Assembly: GCA_964415175.1 (NCBI GenBank)
Contig: CAYPYG010000012.1
Location: 12,376-76,375, forward strand
Reading direction: 5' to 3'
DNA: 64,000 bases
Origin: UBA2231 sp964415175
GTDB lineage: Bacteria; Elusimicrobiota; Elusimicrobia; Elusimicrobiales; UBA9959
Within the stretch, counting starts at the first letter, position 1. Every line of letters starts with the position of its first letter. The notes under the pieces are model-generated. The model ran no database searches and was not told where the DNA came from. It saw nothing but the letters and a program-made list of their open reading frames with translations. This document shows positions 1-8,522 of this stretch, piece after piece. Position numbers and translations under genes: made by a program.

Positions 1-469
1 TCAGGTCGGAGGTGAAGCGGACCAGGCGCGCCCGGAAGTCGGAGTCGTAGAGCGACTTGTCCCGGTTGAGGACGGTGCCGAAGATCATCACCTTGCCGGG
101 GCCGAACACGTCGGAAGGCAGCCAGAAGATGCTGCCCCAGTCTATGCCCAGGCGCAGGTCGCTCTCGCGCTGCGCGGAGAACCCGCGGATGGAGGAGCCG
201 TCGAAGGTCAGGTTGTCGTTGGCCGAGAGGAAGAACTGCTTGTCGTAGTCCAGCATGTGGAAGCGGCCCTCGATGTCCGTGAAGCAGACCGTCACGGCCT
301 TGAGGTGCTTCTCCTTGCGCAGGTAGTCCGTGTACTTCTTTTCCAGCGCGGCCGGGGAGAGCCGCTCCGCCGCTTCGGCGGCCTCTATGTTGAGCGCCTC
401 CAGTTCGTCGTAAGGTATCTCCAGGAACTTCTTGAGCCCGGAACACTCGCCGCCGGCGGTCCTGTTCAT
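1..469 (-). CDS. glnA: glutamine synthetase, N-terminal part (runs off the window)
   Basis: Glutamine synthetase makes glutamine from glutamate, ammonia and ATP. Only the first 156 or so codons are inside the window; the gene continues beyond base 1. The translation contains the beta-grasp motif VCFTDIEGRFHMLDYD and, about 20 residues on, LTFDGSSIRGF, both diagnostic of GlnA. The start ATG at 469-467 follows a strong ribosome binding site (TACGGAGG). Upstream on the minus strand is a sigma-70-like promoter (TTGACT, 16 bases, TATATT). The gene is divergent from pyruvate kinase. The N-terminal extension before the beta-grasp domain is somewhat long for a type I enzyme, so the exact subtype is open. 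Confidence 0.9.
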   Translation of the reverse strand, partial: MNRTAGGECSGLKKFLEIPYDELEALNIEAAEAAERLSPAALEKKYTDYLRKEKHLKAVTVCFTDIEGRFHMLDYDKQFFLSANDNLTFDGSSIRGFSAQRESDLRLGIDWGSIFWLPSDVFGPGKVMIFGTVLNRDKSLYDSDFRARLVRFTSDL

Positions 470-510
470 AATCCTCCGTAGTTATACTAAAAATCAGGAA
501 AGTTAATATA

Positions 511-538
511 AATATAGCACAAATTAAGCTAAAGTCAA
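511..538 (-). promoter_or_regulatory. promoter of glnA
   Basis: Read on the minus strand: -35 TTGACT at 538-533, a 16-base spacer, and -10 TATATT at 516-511. The start codon is about 42 bases downstream of the -10. This is a good sigma-70-type match in a very AT-rich stretch of an otherwise GC-rich region. Confidence 0.55.
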
Positions 539-567
539 TAGGGGTTGTCTTAAATCAAGGTGTATTT

Positions 568-597
568 TTGCGAATCCGGCCGCGAATGAACTATAAT
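568..597 (+). promoter_or_regulatory. promoter of pyruvate kinase
   Basis: TTGCGA at 568-573, an 18-base spacer and a perfect TATAAT at 592-597. It leaves an untranslated leader of about 75-80 bases before the pyk start at 681. It is divergent from the glnA promoter within the same AT-rich spacer. Confidence 0.55.
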
Positions 598-680
598 ATA
601 AGGAAAGATGACCGCTCATACCGCCGGCTGAAGCTTCCCCTTCACAATTTCGACCATTGAAAGAGCCCATAAGGAGCCCT

Positions 681-2201
681 ATGATACAAGTGTCTACGCC
701 GCCCGTCGCCCAGGCCTTCCGCAGGACCAAGATGATCTGCACCATCGGACCCGCCTCCGAGAACCCCGACTGTATCCGCGGCCTCGTCCGCGAGGGCATG
801 AACGTCGCGCGCATAAATTTCTCGCACTGCAAGTACGACGAGGCTCTGGCCCGTCTTAAGATGCTGCGCGAGGCCCGCGCCGAGCTGGGCGTGCCGCTGG
901 CCATAATGCTCGACACCAAGGGTCCCGAGGTGCGCATGTTCGGCTACAGCCGGCCGGTCATGCTGGCCAAGGGCGACACGCTCTACATAGAGAGCACCGA
1001 CAAGCAGCCCGACCAGGTCGCCGAGCTGCCGCCGGAGGACAAGCGCTTCTACACCAACCTGCCCCGCATCAACAAGCTCTGCCGCGTCGGCTCGCGCGTG
1101 CTGCTGCAGGACGGCTTCATCGAGGCCGAGGTCACGCGGCTGCACGAGACCTTCCCCGGCGCCGTTACCGTGCGCGTGCTCAACGAGGGGCGCCTCAAGG
1201 ACAAGGCCCACCTGGCCGTGCCCGGCGCGGACTACCCGATCCCTTTCATGTCCGAGAAGGACAAGGCCGACATCCGCTTCGCGGTCGAGAACGCTTTCGA
1301 GTACATAGCGCTGTCCTTCGTCAGGACCTCGCGCGACATAGAGGACGTGCGCGAGCTCATAAAGTCGGTCGACCCGGCCTCCGGCATCCGCCTCATCGCC
1401 AAGATAGAGGACAAGCAGGCCCTGGCCAATATCTACGACATCATCCGCGACTCCGACGGCATAATGATAGCGCGCGGCGACCTGGGCATCGAGGTGCCGA
1501 TAGAGGAGCTGCCGGGACTCCAGAAGAACATCATCAAGCGCTGCTACCTGGCCGGCAAGCCGGTCATAGTGGCGACGCAGATGCTCGAATCGATGACCGA
1601 GAAGCCCTACCCCACCCGCGCCGAGGTGACCGACATCGCCAACGCCGTGCTGGAGCTTTCCTCGGCGGTCATGCTCTCGGGCGAGACGGCCAACGGCGCG
1701 CACCCCGAGCGCGTCGCCAACATGATGGGCCGCATCATCGACCGCGCGGAGGCGGGCATAGACTACCGCACGCTGGCCCGCATCACGCACGACTACGTCG
1801 AGCGCGACAATATCACCAATATCATGGCCTACGGCTCGGTGGAGACCGCGCACGACTGGAACGCCAAGGCCATAGCCGTGGTGACCGCCAGCGGCATAGG
1901 CGCGCGGGCGCTGTCCAAGTTCCGCCCGATAATACCGATCTACGCCTTCACCCACCACGAGCAGGTCTATCACCAGATGGCGCTCAACTGGGGAGTGGTC
2001 CCTTTCCTCATGGAGAAGCCCGACGGCCAGCGCTTCAGCGACGTGGCCAAGCGCATCATGGACCTGCTCAGGAAGCGCGGCCTCATCGCCAACGGCGAGA
2101 AGCTCGTGTTCATGGCGTCGAGCCCCTTCGGCAAGGGGCGCCCGACCAACACGATGCGCTGCGAAGTCGTCGGCGACGACGCCTTCCACGACGAGACCTG
2201 A
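681..2201 (+). CDS. pyk: pyruvate kinase
   Basis: Converts phosphoenolpyruvate and ADP to pyruvate and ATP, the last step of glycolysis, in the cytoplasm. The 506-residue product has the family landmarks: TKMICTIGPAS near residues 16-26, RINFSH near 47, the substrate/metal signature IARGDLGIEVP near 262-272 and ATQMLESM near 297-304. A TTG start at 657 is possible, but ATG 681 has AAGGAG (671-676) at the right distance and gives a family-like N terminus. Length is typical (470-510). Promoter at 568-597; the MFS gene downstream appears to have its own promoter. Confidence 0.95.
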   Translation: MIQVSTPPVAQAFRRTKMICTIGPASENPDCIRGLVREGMNVARINFSHCKYDEALARLKMLREARAELGVPLAIMLDTKGPEVRMFGYSRPVMLAKGDTLYIESTDKQPDQVAELPPEDKRFYTNLPRINKLCRVGSRVLLQDGFIEAEVTRLHETFPGAVTVRVLNEGRLKDKAHLAVPGADYPIPFMSEKDKADIRFAVENAFEYIALSFVRTSRDIEDVRELIKSVDPASGIRLIAKIEDKQALANIYDIIRDSDGIMIARGDLGIEVPIEELPGLQKNIIKRCYLAGKPVIVATQMLESMTEKPYPTRAEVTDIANAVLELSSAVMLSGETANGAHPERVANMMGRIIDRAEAGIDYRTLARITHDYVERDNITNIMAYGSVETAHDWNAKAIAVVTASGIGARALSKFRPIIPIYAFTHHEQVYHQMALNWGVVPFLMEKPDGQRFSDVAKRIMDLLRKRGLIANGEKLVFMASSPFGKGRPTNTMRCEVVGDDAFHDET

Positions 2202-2245
2202 GCGCCCGGCCCGGCGGGCCGCGCAATGCTAGAATATAGCCCTGT

Positions 2246-3580
2246 ATGAAGGACGGAAAGGTCAGGCGCAGCGTAAGGGCGTCCGTGAAGGACGGCGTGG
2301 CCTGGGCCGGCATGACCGGCTTCGTGGAGCCGTACCTGATCCCTTTCGCCCTGGCCCTGGGCGCCTCCAATCCCGCCATCGGCTTCCTGCGCGCCGCGCC
2401 GCCCCTGGCGGCGTCGCTGGCGCAGCTCCTCAACGAGAAAATGATACTGGCCCTGGGCAGCTGCCGCCGCGCCGTGCGGCTGGACGTGCTGGCGCAGGCG
2501 CTTTCGCTCTTCGCCGCCGCCGCCGCCGGCCTGCTGCCCGCGCGCTGGGCCGTGCCCTGCCTGGCGCTGGCGATGGTGGCCTACACGGTCTCGGGCAATC
2601 TCGCGGGCCCGCCCTGGGCGGCGCTGATGGGGGAATACATCCCCGCCTCGCGCCGCGGGGCCTTCTTCGGCTTCCGCAACCAGGTGGTCGGGGTCAGTTT
2701 CTTCGCCGCCAGCCTGGCGGCCGCCAAGTTCCTCAAGTTCTATCCCGGCGTCGCCGCTTTCTCGGCGCTGTTCGCGGCCGCCGGGGTCCTCCGGCTGCTC
2801 TCTTTCCGCTTCATCGGCGGCATGTACGAGCGCCCTTCGGGCTGTCATATGCCGCGGCCCGCTTCGGCCGCGCCGGCCGCGCCGCGCGACCCGGCCGGTC
2901 GCAGCGCTCCCGGCACCGATCGCGGACAATGCCGCCCTGATCCGTCGCTCACGCCTTTCCTGCTGTCGATCTTCGCTGCGATGTTCTCGGTCTTCCTCGC
3001 CGCCCCTTATTTCAGCGTCTACCTGCTCAGGGACCTGGAGTACGGCTATGTGCCCTACATGATGGTGATGACCTCCGGGCAGATAGTGACCTACCTGGTG
3101 ATGAGGCGCTGGGGGTGGCTGGCGGATTCCTTCGGCAGCGTGCGGGTGCTGCGCTTCGCTTTCCTCTCCATACCGCTGGTCCCGCTGCTGTGGGCGCTGG
3201 CGCCGTCCTTCCACTGGCTGCTGGCGGCGGAGCTCTTCTCGGGGATAGTCTGGGCCGCCTACGGCATGGGCACCAATAACTTCATCTACGAGCTGGGGGG
3301 GATCTCGCTGAGGGCGCGCTACAACGCGCTGTTCGGTTTCACCGCCTGCCTCGGCCAGTTCGCGGGCGCGCTGGCCGGCGGCTACCTCTACGGCTCGCTG
3401 CCGGGCGAGGCTTTCGTCACGCTGCTTTACATCAGCGCCGGCCTCAGGCTGGCGGCGGCGGTCCCTTTCTTCCGCGGCGTGCGGGAGCGCGACGTGCCCG
3501 GCGGGCACAAGCCGGGCTTCCTGCTGGCGGCCATCGGTTTCCGCTCGGTGGACGTGTACCCGGTCCCTCCGGGGAAGTGA
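2246..3580 (+). CDS. MFS transporter, sugar-phosphate/drug type unknown
   Basis: A 444-residue integral membrane protein of major facilitator superfamily type. Many hydrophobic segments are visible, with a Pro/Ala/Arg-rich cytoplasmic loop (about residues 195-235) joining two halves of roughly six helices each. Typical MFS features include the small-residue helices near PPWAALMGEYIPASRRGAFFG, a loop like the motif between helices 2 and 3 or 4 and 5. Substrate cannot be told. There is no Shine-Dalgarno; TAGAAT lies at 2230-2235, 10 bases before the ATG, so the mRNA may be nearly leaderless. A GC hairpin at the end of pyk precedes it. Confidence 0.75.
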   Translation: MKDGKVRRSVRASVKDGVAWAGMTGFVEPYLIPFALALGASNPAIGFLRAAPPLAASLAQLLNEKMILALGSCRRAVRLDVLAQALSLFAAAAAGLLPARWAVPCLALAMVAYTVSGNLAGPPWAALMGEYIPASRRGAFFGFRNQVVGVSFFAASLAAAKFLKFYPGVAAFSALFAAAGVLRLLSFRFIGGMYERPSGCHMPRPASAAPAAPRDPAGRSAPGTDRGQCRPDPSLTPFLLSIFAAMFSVFLAAPYFSVYLLRDLEYGYVPYMMVMTSGQIVTYLVMRRWGWLADSFGSVRVLRFAFLSIPLVPLLWALAPSFHWLLAAELFSGIVWAAYGMGTNNFIYELGGISLRARYNALFGFTACLGQFAGALAGGYLYGSLPGEAFVTLLYISAGLRLAAAVPFFRGVRERDVPGGHKPGFLLAAIGFRSVDVYPVPPGK

Positions 3581-3611
3581 CGGGTCCCGTTTTAGCGGGG
3601 TTCGGGAGAGG

Positions 3612-4910
3612 TCAGGCGTCCCAGTACGCTTCTTCCAGGCTGGCTTCGCGCTCCGGAAGGCCGCGCGCGAGGCGCGGGGAGTTCTGGGCCAGCACCTCGT
3701 AGCTGACCCGGTTGGCGTACTTGGCTATCTGCGAGAGAGAGGAGTAGGTCAGCGAGTTTTCCAGGTTCTTGGTGGAATTCGGCACCTTGGTCCTGTGGTA
3801 CTTGCGGGCGCCCATGTCGTGCAGCAGCGCGGCCAGCGCGCCGTCGCCGGCGCCGTTGGTGTTGCGTATCAGGCCCGGCCCGCCCATGAACGGGTTGATG
3901 TGCGTGTATATCTTTACCGGCTTTTCGCAGTCCGACCTGCGCATCGGCCTGCTGAACTCGAACCTGTTGTACTCGGCTATCGCCTTGCTGTGCAGCTCGT
4001 AGCTCGTCTGCCGGGCGAAACGCTCGTCCACCCAGCCCGCCAGGTAGAGGCCGTGCTCGCCCACCGTCAGCAGCGCCAGGTCGGTCAGTCCCAGCGCCTT
4101 GTCGGCCGCCAGCAGCGGGTCCTGCTCGCCGGTCAGCGCCAGCGCCTCCTGGTCGTTCATCGCCACCACGGTGACGCGGTCCTTTATGAAGTCGCGGAAG
4201 AAATCCCTCTTCGACCCTATCAGCGAGGCCGTGCCCAGCGTCATGACGACGGGCACCCTGGCCTTCAGTGCTATGTCGCAGGCGCGCAGCGCGGCCGCGA
4301 AGATGGGGTCGGACTCGGACCGCAGCAGGTAGGCCGAGATCAGCAGCGCCGAGGCCTTCTCCACCACTTCCGCCGGCACCGACTCCGGCCTGAGATCGTT
4401 CATGCAGCCCTTGCTGATGCCGAAGGTGCGCTCGCCGTCGGGGGTGACGAAGCACATCGCCCGGCCCATCGGGTTGTCCGAGGGCTGCAGCCAGGCCAGG
4501 TCCACCTTGGAGCTGGTGTTGCGTATGTACTTGAAGGCGTAATCGCCCAGCGTGATGTTCCGCTTGATGGCGCCCAGGGCTATGGAACGCTCGTCGGAGA
4601 GTATCGAATAGTTGTGCAGCGTGTTGCCGACCGAGCCGCCGGCGAATTCGCCGCGGATGCGGCCCGCGGACTTTAGCTCGTTGTAGATGGCCTCGGCCGC
4701 CGCGTCGGCCAGGATCTGCGACTCGCCTTTCCTGAGGCCGTGCCGGGCGAGGAACCCGGGCTCTACGGCGCATTCTATGTCCACCAGCAGCTGGTCCATG
4801 CCCACGAGGTAGAAAGGCTCGTCCTGCACGTAATGCGGGTCCGCGCTCTCCCTGCCCTTCTCGGTGACGGGGAAGTAATGCTTGTTCTTTCTTTTGCCGG
4901 GGAATTTCAT
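3612..4910 (-). CDS. gsk: inosine-guanosine kinase (PfkB/ribokinase family)
   Basis: Phosphorylates inosine and guanosine to IMP and GMP in purine salvage. The 432-residue product matches E. coli Gsk almost end to end: it begins MKFPGKRKNKHYFPV, has FAGGSVGNTLHNYS near 95-108, CMNDLRPESVP near 172, the PfkB catalytic loop NTNGAGDGALAALLHD (Asp near 353) and ends with the Gsk tail RLARGLPEREASLEEAYWD. A longer in-frame extension upstream is not needed; the Gsk N terminus fixes the ATG at 4910. The gene is divergent from the membrane protein at 4995; each has the same promoter-like element TTTGTATCATA, forming an 11-base inverted repeat. Confidence 0.95.
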   Translation of the reverse strand: MKFPGKRKNKHYFPVTEKGRESADPHYVQDEPFYLVGMDQLLVDIECAVEPGFLARHGLRKGESQILADAAAEAIYNELKSAGRIRGEFAGGSVGNTLHNYSILSDERSIALGAIKRNITLGDYAFKYIRNTSSKVDLAWLQPSDNPMGRAMCFVTPDGERTFGISKGCMNDLRPESVPAEVVEKASALLISAYLLRSESDPIFAAALRACDIALKARVPVVMTLGTASLIGSKRDFFRDFIKDRVTVVAMNDQEALALTGEQDPLLAADKALGLTDLALLTVGEHGLYLAGWVDERFARQTSYELHSKAIAEYNRFEFSRPMRRSDCEKPVKIYTHINPFMGGPGLIRNTNGAGDGALAALLHDMGARKYHRTKVPNSTKNLENSLTYSSLSQIAKYANRVSYEVLAQNSPRLARGLPEREASLEEAYWDA

Positions 4911-4930
4911 CGTCGTAGAGGCGTCCCGTA

Positions 4931-4989
4931 TATGATACAAAGTTGCGGGCGCCGGGGTTAAGCCGCGCCGGCGCCTTTTTTGTATCATA
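4931..4989. promoter_or_regulatory. divergent promoter pair forming an inverted repeat
   Basis: The sequence TTTGTATCATA occurs at 4979-4989 on the plus strand and, perfectly inverted, at 4941-4931 on the minus strand. Each copy contains a TATCAT -10-like box pointing outward: the plus copy is 6 bases before the ATG of the 4995 gene, the minus copy about 24 bases before the gsk ATG. A GC-rich inner inverted repeat lies between. It could be a paired promoter or a repressor site covering both. Confidence 0.4.
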
Positions 4990-4994
4990 GGCGG

Positions 4995-5582
4995 ATGGAC
5001 CACGACCTTAAGCTGTTCTTCGGCTGGCTTTCCGTGGCCATGATGCTGCTTTCGCGCGCCGGCTATATCCGGGATATACTGCGCGGCCGGACGCGGCCCC
5101 ACATGTTCTCCTGGTTCATCTGGGGGACCATCTCCGTGATAGGTTTCGCCGCGCAGGCGGCCGAGGGCGCCGGTCCTGGTTCCTGGGCCCGCGGCATCGG
5201 CGCCGCCACCTGTTTCCTGCTGGCCTGGGCCGGCTGGGCCGTGGGGGAGCGCGACATAAAGAGAGCGGACTGGGTCACCCTGGCCGTGGCCATGTCCTCG
5301 CTGCCGCTCTGGGCCCTTACCAAAACCCCGTTCTGGTCGGTGCTGATAGTCTGCTTCATAGACACCATAGGGTATATTCCCACCGTGCGCAAGTCCTGGC
5401 ACCGGCCGGGTACCGAGCAGGCGGTCAGCTACCTTTTATCGTGCCTGGCCGCCGGTTTTTCGCTCGGCGCGATAGTGGAATACACCCCGTCGACCTGGCT
5501 TTACCCGCTGGTATTGTTCTTCAGCAACGGGTCGATGTGGGCGCTGCTGTTGGCCCGCCGCCGCGCCGCGGCGCCGGCCTGA
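4995..5582 (+). CDS. small polytopic membrane protein, function unknown
   Basis: A 195-residue membrane protein with about six to seven predicted helices separated by short loops; small-residue and Trp-rich segments such as FSWFIWGTISVIGFAAQAAEG are visible. I recognise no enzyme motif. A TTG at 4980 would add five residues, but ATG 4995 has TATCAT at 4983-4988 ending 6 bases upstream and no ribosome binding site, which fits leaderless transcription. It may be co-transcribed with the GIDE-like gene that starts 22 bases after its stop. Confidence 0.65.
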   Translation: MDHDLKLFFGWLSVAMMLLSRAGYIRDILRGRTRPHMFSWFIWGTISVIGFAAQAAEGAGPGSWARGIGAATCFLLAWAGWAVGERDIKRADWVTLAVAMSSLPLWALTKTPFWSVLIVCFIDTIGYIPTVRKSWHRPGTEQAVSYLLSCLAAGFSLGAIVEYTPSTWLYPLVLFFSNGSMWALLLARRRAAAPA

Positions 5583-5604
5583 CGGGAAGGAACGGAGGTC
5601 GGGT

Positions 5605-6375
5605 ATGGATCCTGCGGACGAGCTGTTTATCGGCCTGGGCGGCCTGGCGCTGGGGGCGGTGCTGGCGGTTTTCGGCTATCTTAAGGAAAAAAAGGCCGCT
5701 TCTCTGGCTTCGGCCCCGCAGCGTCCCTGCTGCGGTCTGGAACCGGGCGTGCCGCAGGTGATAAGCGGGCGGGTCGAGGCTCCGCTCGAGCTCAAGGCCC
5801 CGGTCAGCGGCCGCTCCTGCGCCTTTTTCCTGGCCGAGATCGAAGTGGCGCGCTTCGTCCAGTCCGGGCGTTCCGGCGGGGTGCGCTGGACCCGGGCCGA
5901 GACCAGGCCCTACGGCTTCTTTTTCGTGGACGATTCTTTCGGCCGCGCGCTGGTGTTCCCGACCCAGGGCAGCCTGGACCTCGTCAGGTCCCCGGAAAAC
6001 GACGGGGCCCTTTTCCCGACCGAGGGGGACAGGCGGACCACTGAGAGCGTCATATTGCAGGGGGAGACGGTCACGGTCCTCGGCTCTCCGCGGCCGCTTT
6101 CCTCTTTCCTGGACTATCTCAGGTCCACGCCGGAGGTCTCGCTGCCGGCCGAGGGCCTGGAGCGGCTGATGGAACTTTCCAGGGACGGGGCGGCTTTGTC
6201 CTGCTTCTTCGGCGAAGGCGTCTCCGTGGTCACGGACCAGCCCCTCTCCGAGTACGTTTCCTCCAGGAGAGGCTCCGCTTCTTCCTATATATGGAGCGGG
6301 GTGGCCCTGGTCCTGCTCTCGGCCTGGTTCTTCATCCGGCCTTTCTTCTTCGCCGCCCAAAGGACCGTCCAGTAA
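5605..6375 (+). CDS. membrane protein with GIDE-like domain
   Basis: A 256-residue protein with one helix at residues 7-25, a soluble central domain and a second helix near 228-247. The middle part (GVPQVISGRVEAPLELKAP, SGRSCAFFLAEIEV, later FVDDSFGRALVFP and GETVTVLGSPRPL) follows the pattern of the GIDE/E3-ligase-type domain found in many bacterial two-helix membrane proteins, whose role in bacteria is unknown. The start ATG has GGAGG six bases upstream. It follows another membrane protein gene closely. Family call is by pattern only. Confidence 0.55.
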   Translation: MDPADELFIGLGGLALGAVLAVFGYLKEKKAASLASAPQRPCCGLEPGVPQVISGRVEAPLELKAPVSGRSCAFFLAEIEVARFVQSGRSGGVRWTRAETRPYGFFFVDDSFGRALVFPTQGSLDLVRSPENDGALFPTEGDRRTTESVILQGETVTVLGSPRPLSSFLDYLRSTPEVSLPAEGLERLMELSRDGAALSCFFGEGVSVVTDQPLSEYVSSRRGSASSYIWSGVALVLLSAWFFIRPFFFAAQRTVQ

Positions 6376-6392
6376 AAAGGCCTTTAGACCTA

Positions 6393-6421
6393 TTGACTAA
6401 AGTCAGTAAAAAATATGCTAT
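6393..6421 (+). promoter_or_regulatory. promoter of the trypsin-like gene
   Basis: TTGACT at 6393-6398, 17 bases, then TGCTAT at 6416-6421 in an AT-rich stretch. It lies about 50 bases before the protease start. Confidence 0.45.
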
Positions 6422-6472
6422 GCTTCCCTAAAGGTCCCGCGGGGGTCCTGAGACAAGCGTAAGGAGATGCGT

Positions 6473-7294
6473 ATGCTTAAAGCGTTGGCAATAGCGTTCT
6501 TCGTTCCCTCGGTCGCGGTCGCGGCCGAACTTCCCGACCTCAGCGCCGTCCGCGGCGTTGACCTCCCGGCCCTGACCGAAGCGGTCGAGCTGCCGGTCCC
6601 CGGCTCCTTCGTCGGCGGCAAGATCGTCGGCGGCGTCGAGGCCCAGAAGGGCGAGTTCCCCTTCATCGTCTCCCTGCGCAGTTCCTGGGGCAGCCACTTC
6701 TGCGGCGGCTCGCTGATCAAGAAGAACTGGGTCCTGACCGCGGCGCATTGCGTCGAGGGCGGCTACCTCAAGGGCATCAGCATCGGCCTGCACAGCCAGT
6801 ACGACACCGCGGGCGTGGAGAAGTTCACCCCCGTCCAGATCATCACCCATCCCGGCTGGGACAGCAATACCATGGTCAACGACTTCGCCCTGGTCAAGCT
6901 CTCCGGAGATTCGACCTACGCGCCGATAAAGCTCAATTCCCGCGAGGTCGCCGGCAGCGTGGACTTCGTCACCGCCGGCTGGGGCACCACCAGCGAGAGC
7001 GGCAGCCTGGCCACGAACCTGATGAAGGTCACGGTCCCGTTCATCGACCAGGCCTCCTGCGACGCGGCCTACCCGGGCCAGGTCTCCGAGAGCATGATCT
7101 GCGCCGGCTTCAAGGAAGGCGGCAAGGATTCCTGCCAGGGCGACAGCGGCGGCCCGCTGATGATGGGCTCCGGCTCGTCCCGCGTGCTGGCCGGCGTCGT
7201 CAGCTGGGGTTACGGCTGCGCCCGCCCCAATCAGCCCGGCGTCTACGCCAAGGTCAATTACGCGCTCAGCTGGATAGAGTCCAACACGAAGTAA
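6473..7294 (+). CDS. secreted trypsin-like serine protease (S1A)
   Basis: A 273-residue chymotrypsin-family protease. A signal peptide (about residues 1-19, ending VAVAA) is followed by a 30-residue propeptide and the activation site GGK-IVGG (Lys50/Ile51). Catalytic triad: His92 (TAAHC), Asp137 (NDFALVKL) and Ser225 (DSCQGDSGGP). Asp219 occupies the S1-pocket position of trypsin and SWG plus PGVYAKV give the usual glycines, so cleavage after Lys/Arg is expected; it could activate itself. The paired cysteines around the active-site His and Ser are kept. Two ATGs compete; ATG 6473 lies 6 bases after AAGGAG, while 6467 touches it. Strongly eukaryote-like for a bacterium. Confidence 0.93.
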   Translation: MLKALAIAFFVPSVAVAAELPDLSAVRGVDLPALTEAVELPVPGSFVGGKIVGGVEAQKGEFPFIVSLRSSWGSHFCGGSLIKKNWVLTAAHCVEGGYLKGISIGLHSQYDTAGVEKFTPVQIITHPGWDSNTMVNDFALVKLSGDSTYAPIKLNSREVAGSVDFVTAGWGTTSESGSLATNLMKVTVPFIDQASCDAAYPGQVSESMICAGFKEGGKDSCQGDSGGPLMMGSGSSRVLAGVVSWGYGCARPNQPGVYAKVNYALSWIESNTK

Positions 7295-7318
7295 GGACCC
7301 GTCCGAGCGAGACGACCG

Positions 7319-7349
7319 CCGGCCCGCCTCACCGCGGGCCGGTCTTTTT
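7319..7349 (+). terminator. intrinsic terminator after the protease gene
   Basis: Nine-base GC stem CCGGCCCGC / GCGGGCCGG (7319-7327 and 7334-7342) with a 6-base loop, followed shortly by TTTTT at 7345-7349. Confidence 0.7.
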
Positions 7350-7386
7350 GGTAATATTGCCGGTATCCGCCGGACGGAGGGGAGAC

Positions 7387-7734
7387 ATGAGCGAAGAGAT
7401 AACTTTGAAGTCGGGGCTTAAATACAAGGACCTGGAGGAAGGAGGCGGGCCGGCCGCGGTCAGCGGCAGGACCGTCACGGTGCATTATACCGGGACACTG
7501 GCCAACGGCAGGAAATTCGACAGTTCCAGGGACCGGGACGAGCCTTTCGAGTTCAGGCTCGGCGCCGGCATGGTGATAAAAGGCTGGGACGAGGGAGTGG
7601 CGGGAATGCGCATAGGCGGCCGCCGCCTGCTGGTGATCCCGCCGGCCCTGGGTTACGGCCAGCGCGGCGCCGGCGCCGTCATACCTCCCGGGGCCACGCT
7701 TTATTTCGAAGTGGAACTGCTGAAAGTGGATTGA
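7387..7734 (+). CDS. FKBP-type peptidyl-prolyl isomerase
   Basis: A 115-residue single-domain FKBP that isomerises Xaa-Pro bonds, probably cytoplasmic since no signal peptide is seen. Motifs: VTVHYTGTLANGRKFDSS, the Phe-rich active-site strand FEFRLGAGMVIKGWDEGV, and the conserved end YGQRGAGAVIPPGATLYFEVELL. ATG 7387 follows GGAGGGGAG. It is 9 bases upstream of the yceH-like gene and probably in one operon with it. A longer reading of the same frame from 6748 passes through the protease gene and is not real. Confidence 0.92.
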   Translation: MSEEITLKSGLKYKDLEEGGGPAAVSGRTVTVHYTGTLANGRKFDSSRDRDEPFEFRLGAGMVIKGWDEGVAGMRIGGRRLLVIPPALGYGQRGAGAVIPPGATLYFEVELLKVD

Positions 7735-7743
7735 GGAGGGGGC

Positions 7744-8397
7744 ATGCCCGTACTGCTTGACGATATCGAGGCCAGGGTCCTGGGTTCGCTGGCCGAGAAA
7801 GCCCTTACGGTGAGGGAACAGTATCCGCTGACTTTCAACTCCCTGCTCGCGGCCTGCAACCAGAAGAGCAGCCGCGAGCCGGTGATGAACCTGGACCTGG
7901 GCTCGCTGGGCCGCGCGGTGCAGTCGCTGATAGACAAGGGGCTGGCCGAGCGCGTGCAGGCGCCGGGCGACCGGGTGCCCAAATTCCGCCACCGCATAAG
8001 CGCCCTGCTCGGCACCGACGATCCCAAGCTCACCGGGCTGTTCATCGTCCTGCTGCTGCGGGGCTTCCAGACCCCCGGCGAGATAAAGGGCCGCAGCGAG
8101 CGGCTCTGCTCGTTCGAAAGCACCGCCGAGGTGGAAGGCCTGCTGCGGGAACTTTCCGCCAGGCCCGAGCCGCTGGTCGCGCGACTGCCCAGGCAGGCCG
8201 GCCAGAAGGAGACCCGGTACCGCCACCTTTTCTCCTCCCCGGCCTCCGCGGCCGGCCCGGAGCCGGAGGCGGGGCCGGCGGCGACGGCGGCGGAGCCCGC
8301 CGCCGCGGACGACAGGCTGGCCGCTCTCGAGCGGAGGGTGGAGGCGCTGGAGGCGGCGCTTAAAGAACTGAAAGAAGGCCCGGCCGGCCGGACCTGA
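7744..8397 (+). CDS. yceH: YceH family (UPF0502) protein
   Basis: A 217-residue member of UPF0502, a winged-helix protein family of unknown role. The opening LDDIEARVLGSLAEKALTV, then YPLTFNSLLAACNQKSSREP and LLLRGFQTPGEIKGRSERL, are family signatures. After about residue 165 there is an Ala/Pro/Glu linker and a short coiled-coil (LAALERRVEALEAALKELKE), also usual for YceH. Start ATG with GAGGAGG just upstream. In operon with the FKBP gene. Confidence 0.85.
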   Translation: MPVLLDDIEARVLGSLAEKALTVREQYPLTFNSLLAACNQKSSREPVMNLDLGSLGRAVQSLIDKGLAERVQAPGDRVPKFRHRISALLGTDDPKLTGLFIVLLLRGFQTPGEIKGRSERLCSFESTAEVEGLLRELSARPEPLVARLPRQAGQKETRYRHLFSSPASAAGPEPEAGPAATAAEPAAADDRLAALERRVEALEAALKELKEGPAGRT

Positions 8398-8522
8398 GGG
8401 CGCGCCGGGGAACGGGCCCAGGGGGACATGGGCAGTAAGTCCCTTGTCTTTTTTCCGCCCGCGGGCTACAATCTATCATGCCCCCGCGCCAGGGGCGCAT
8501 TCGTTTTAGGGGGGGTATTCCG

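Noticed and set aside
642..2189. A 515-codon frame antisense to pyruvate kinase
   Set aside because: Fully explained by pyk codon usage; product is His/Asp/Val-rich nonsense with no homology I recognise.
3612..5402. Extended 596-codon version of gsk
   Set aside because: The extra N terminus overlaps the divergent membrane-protein gene and lacks homology; the Gsk start motif fixes ATG 4910.
8478..8522. Upstream start for the Gre-like gene
   Set aside because: It fits the leaderless pattern (TACAAT five bases before) but adds 15 residues outside the family; the internal ATG has a Shine-Dalgarno. Kept as an alternative.
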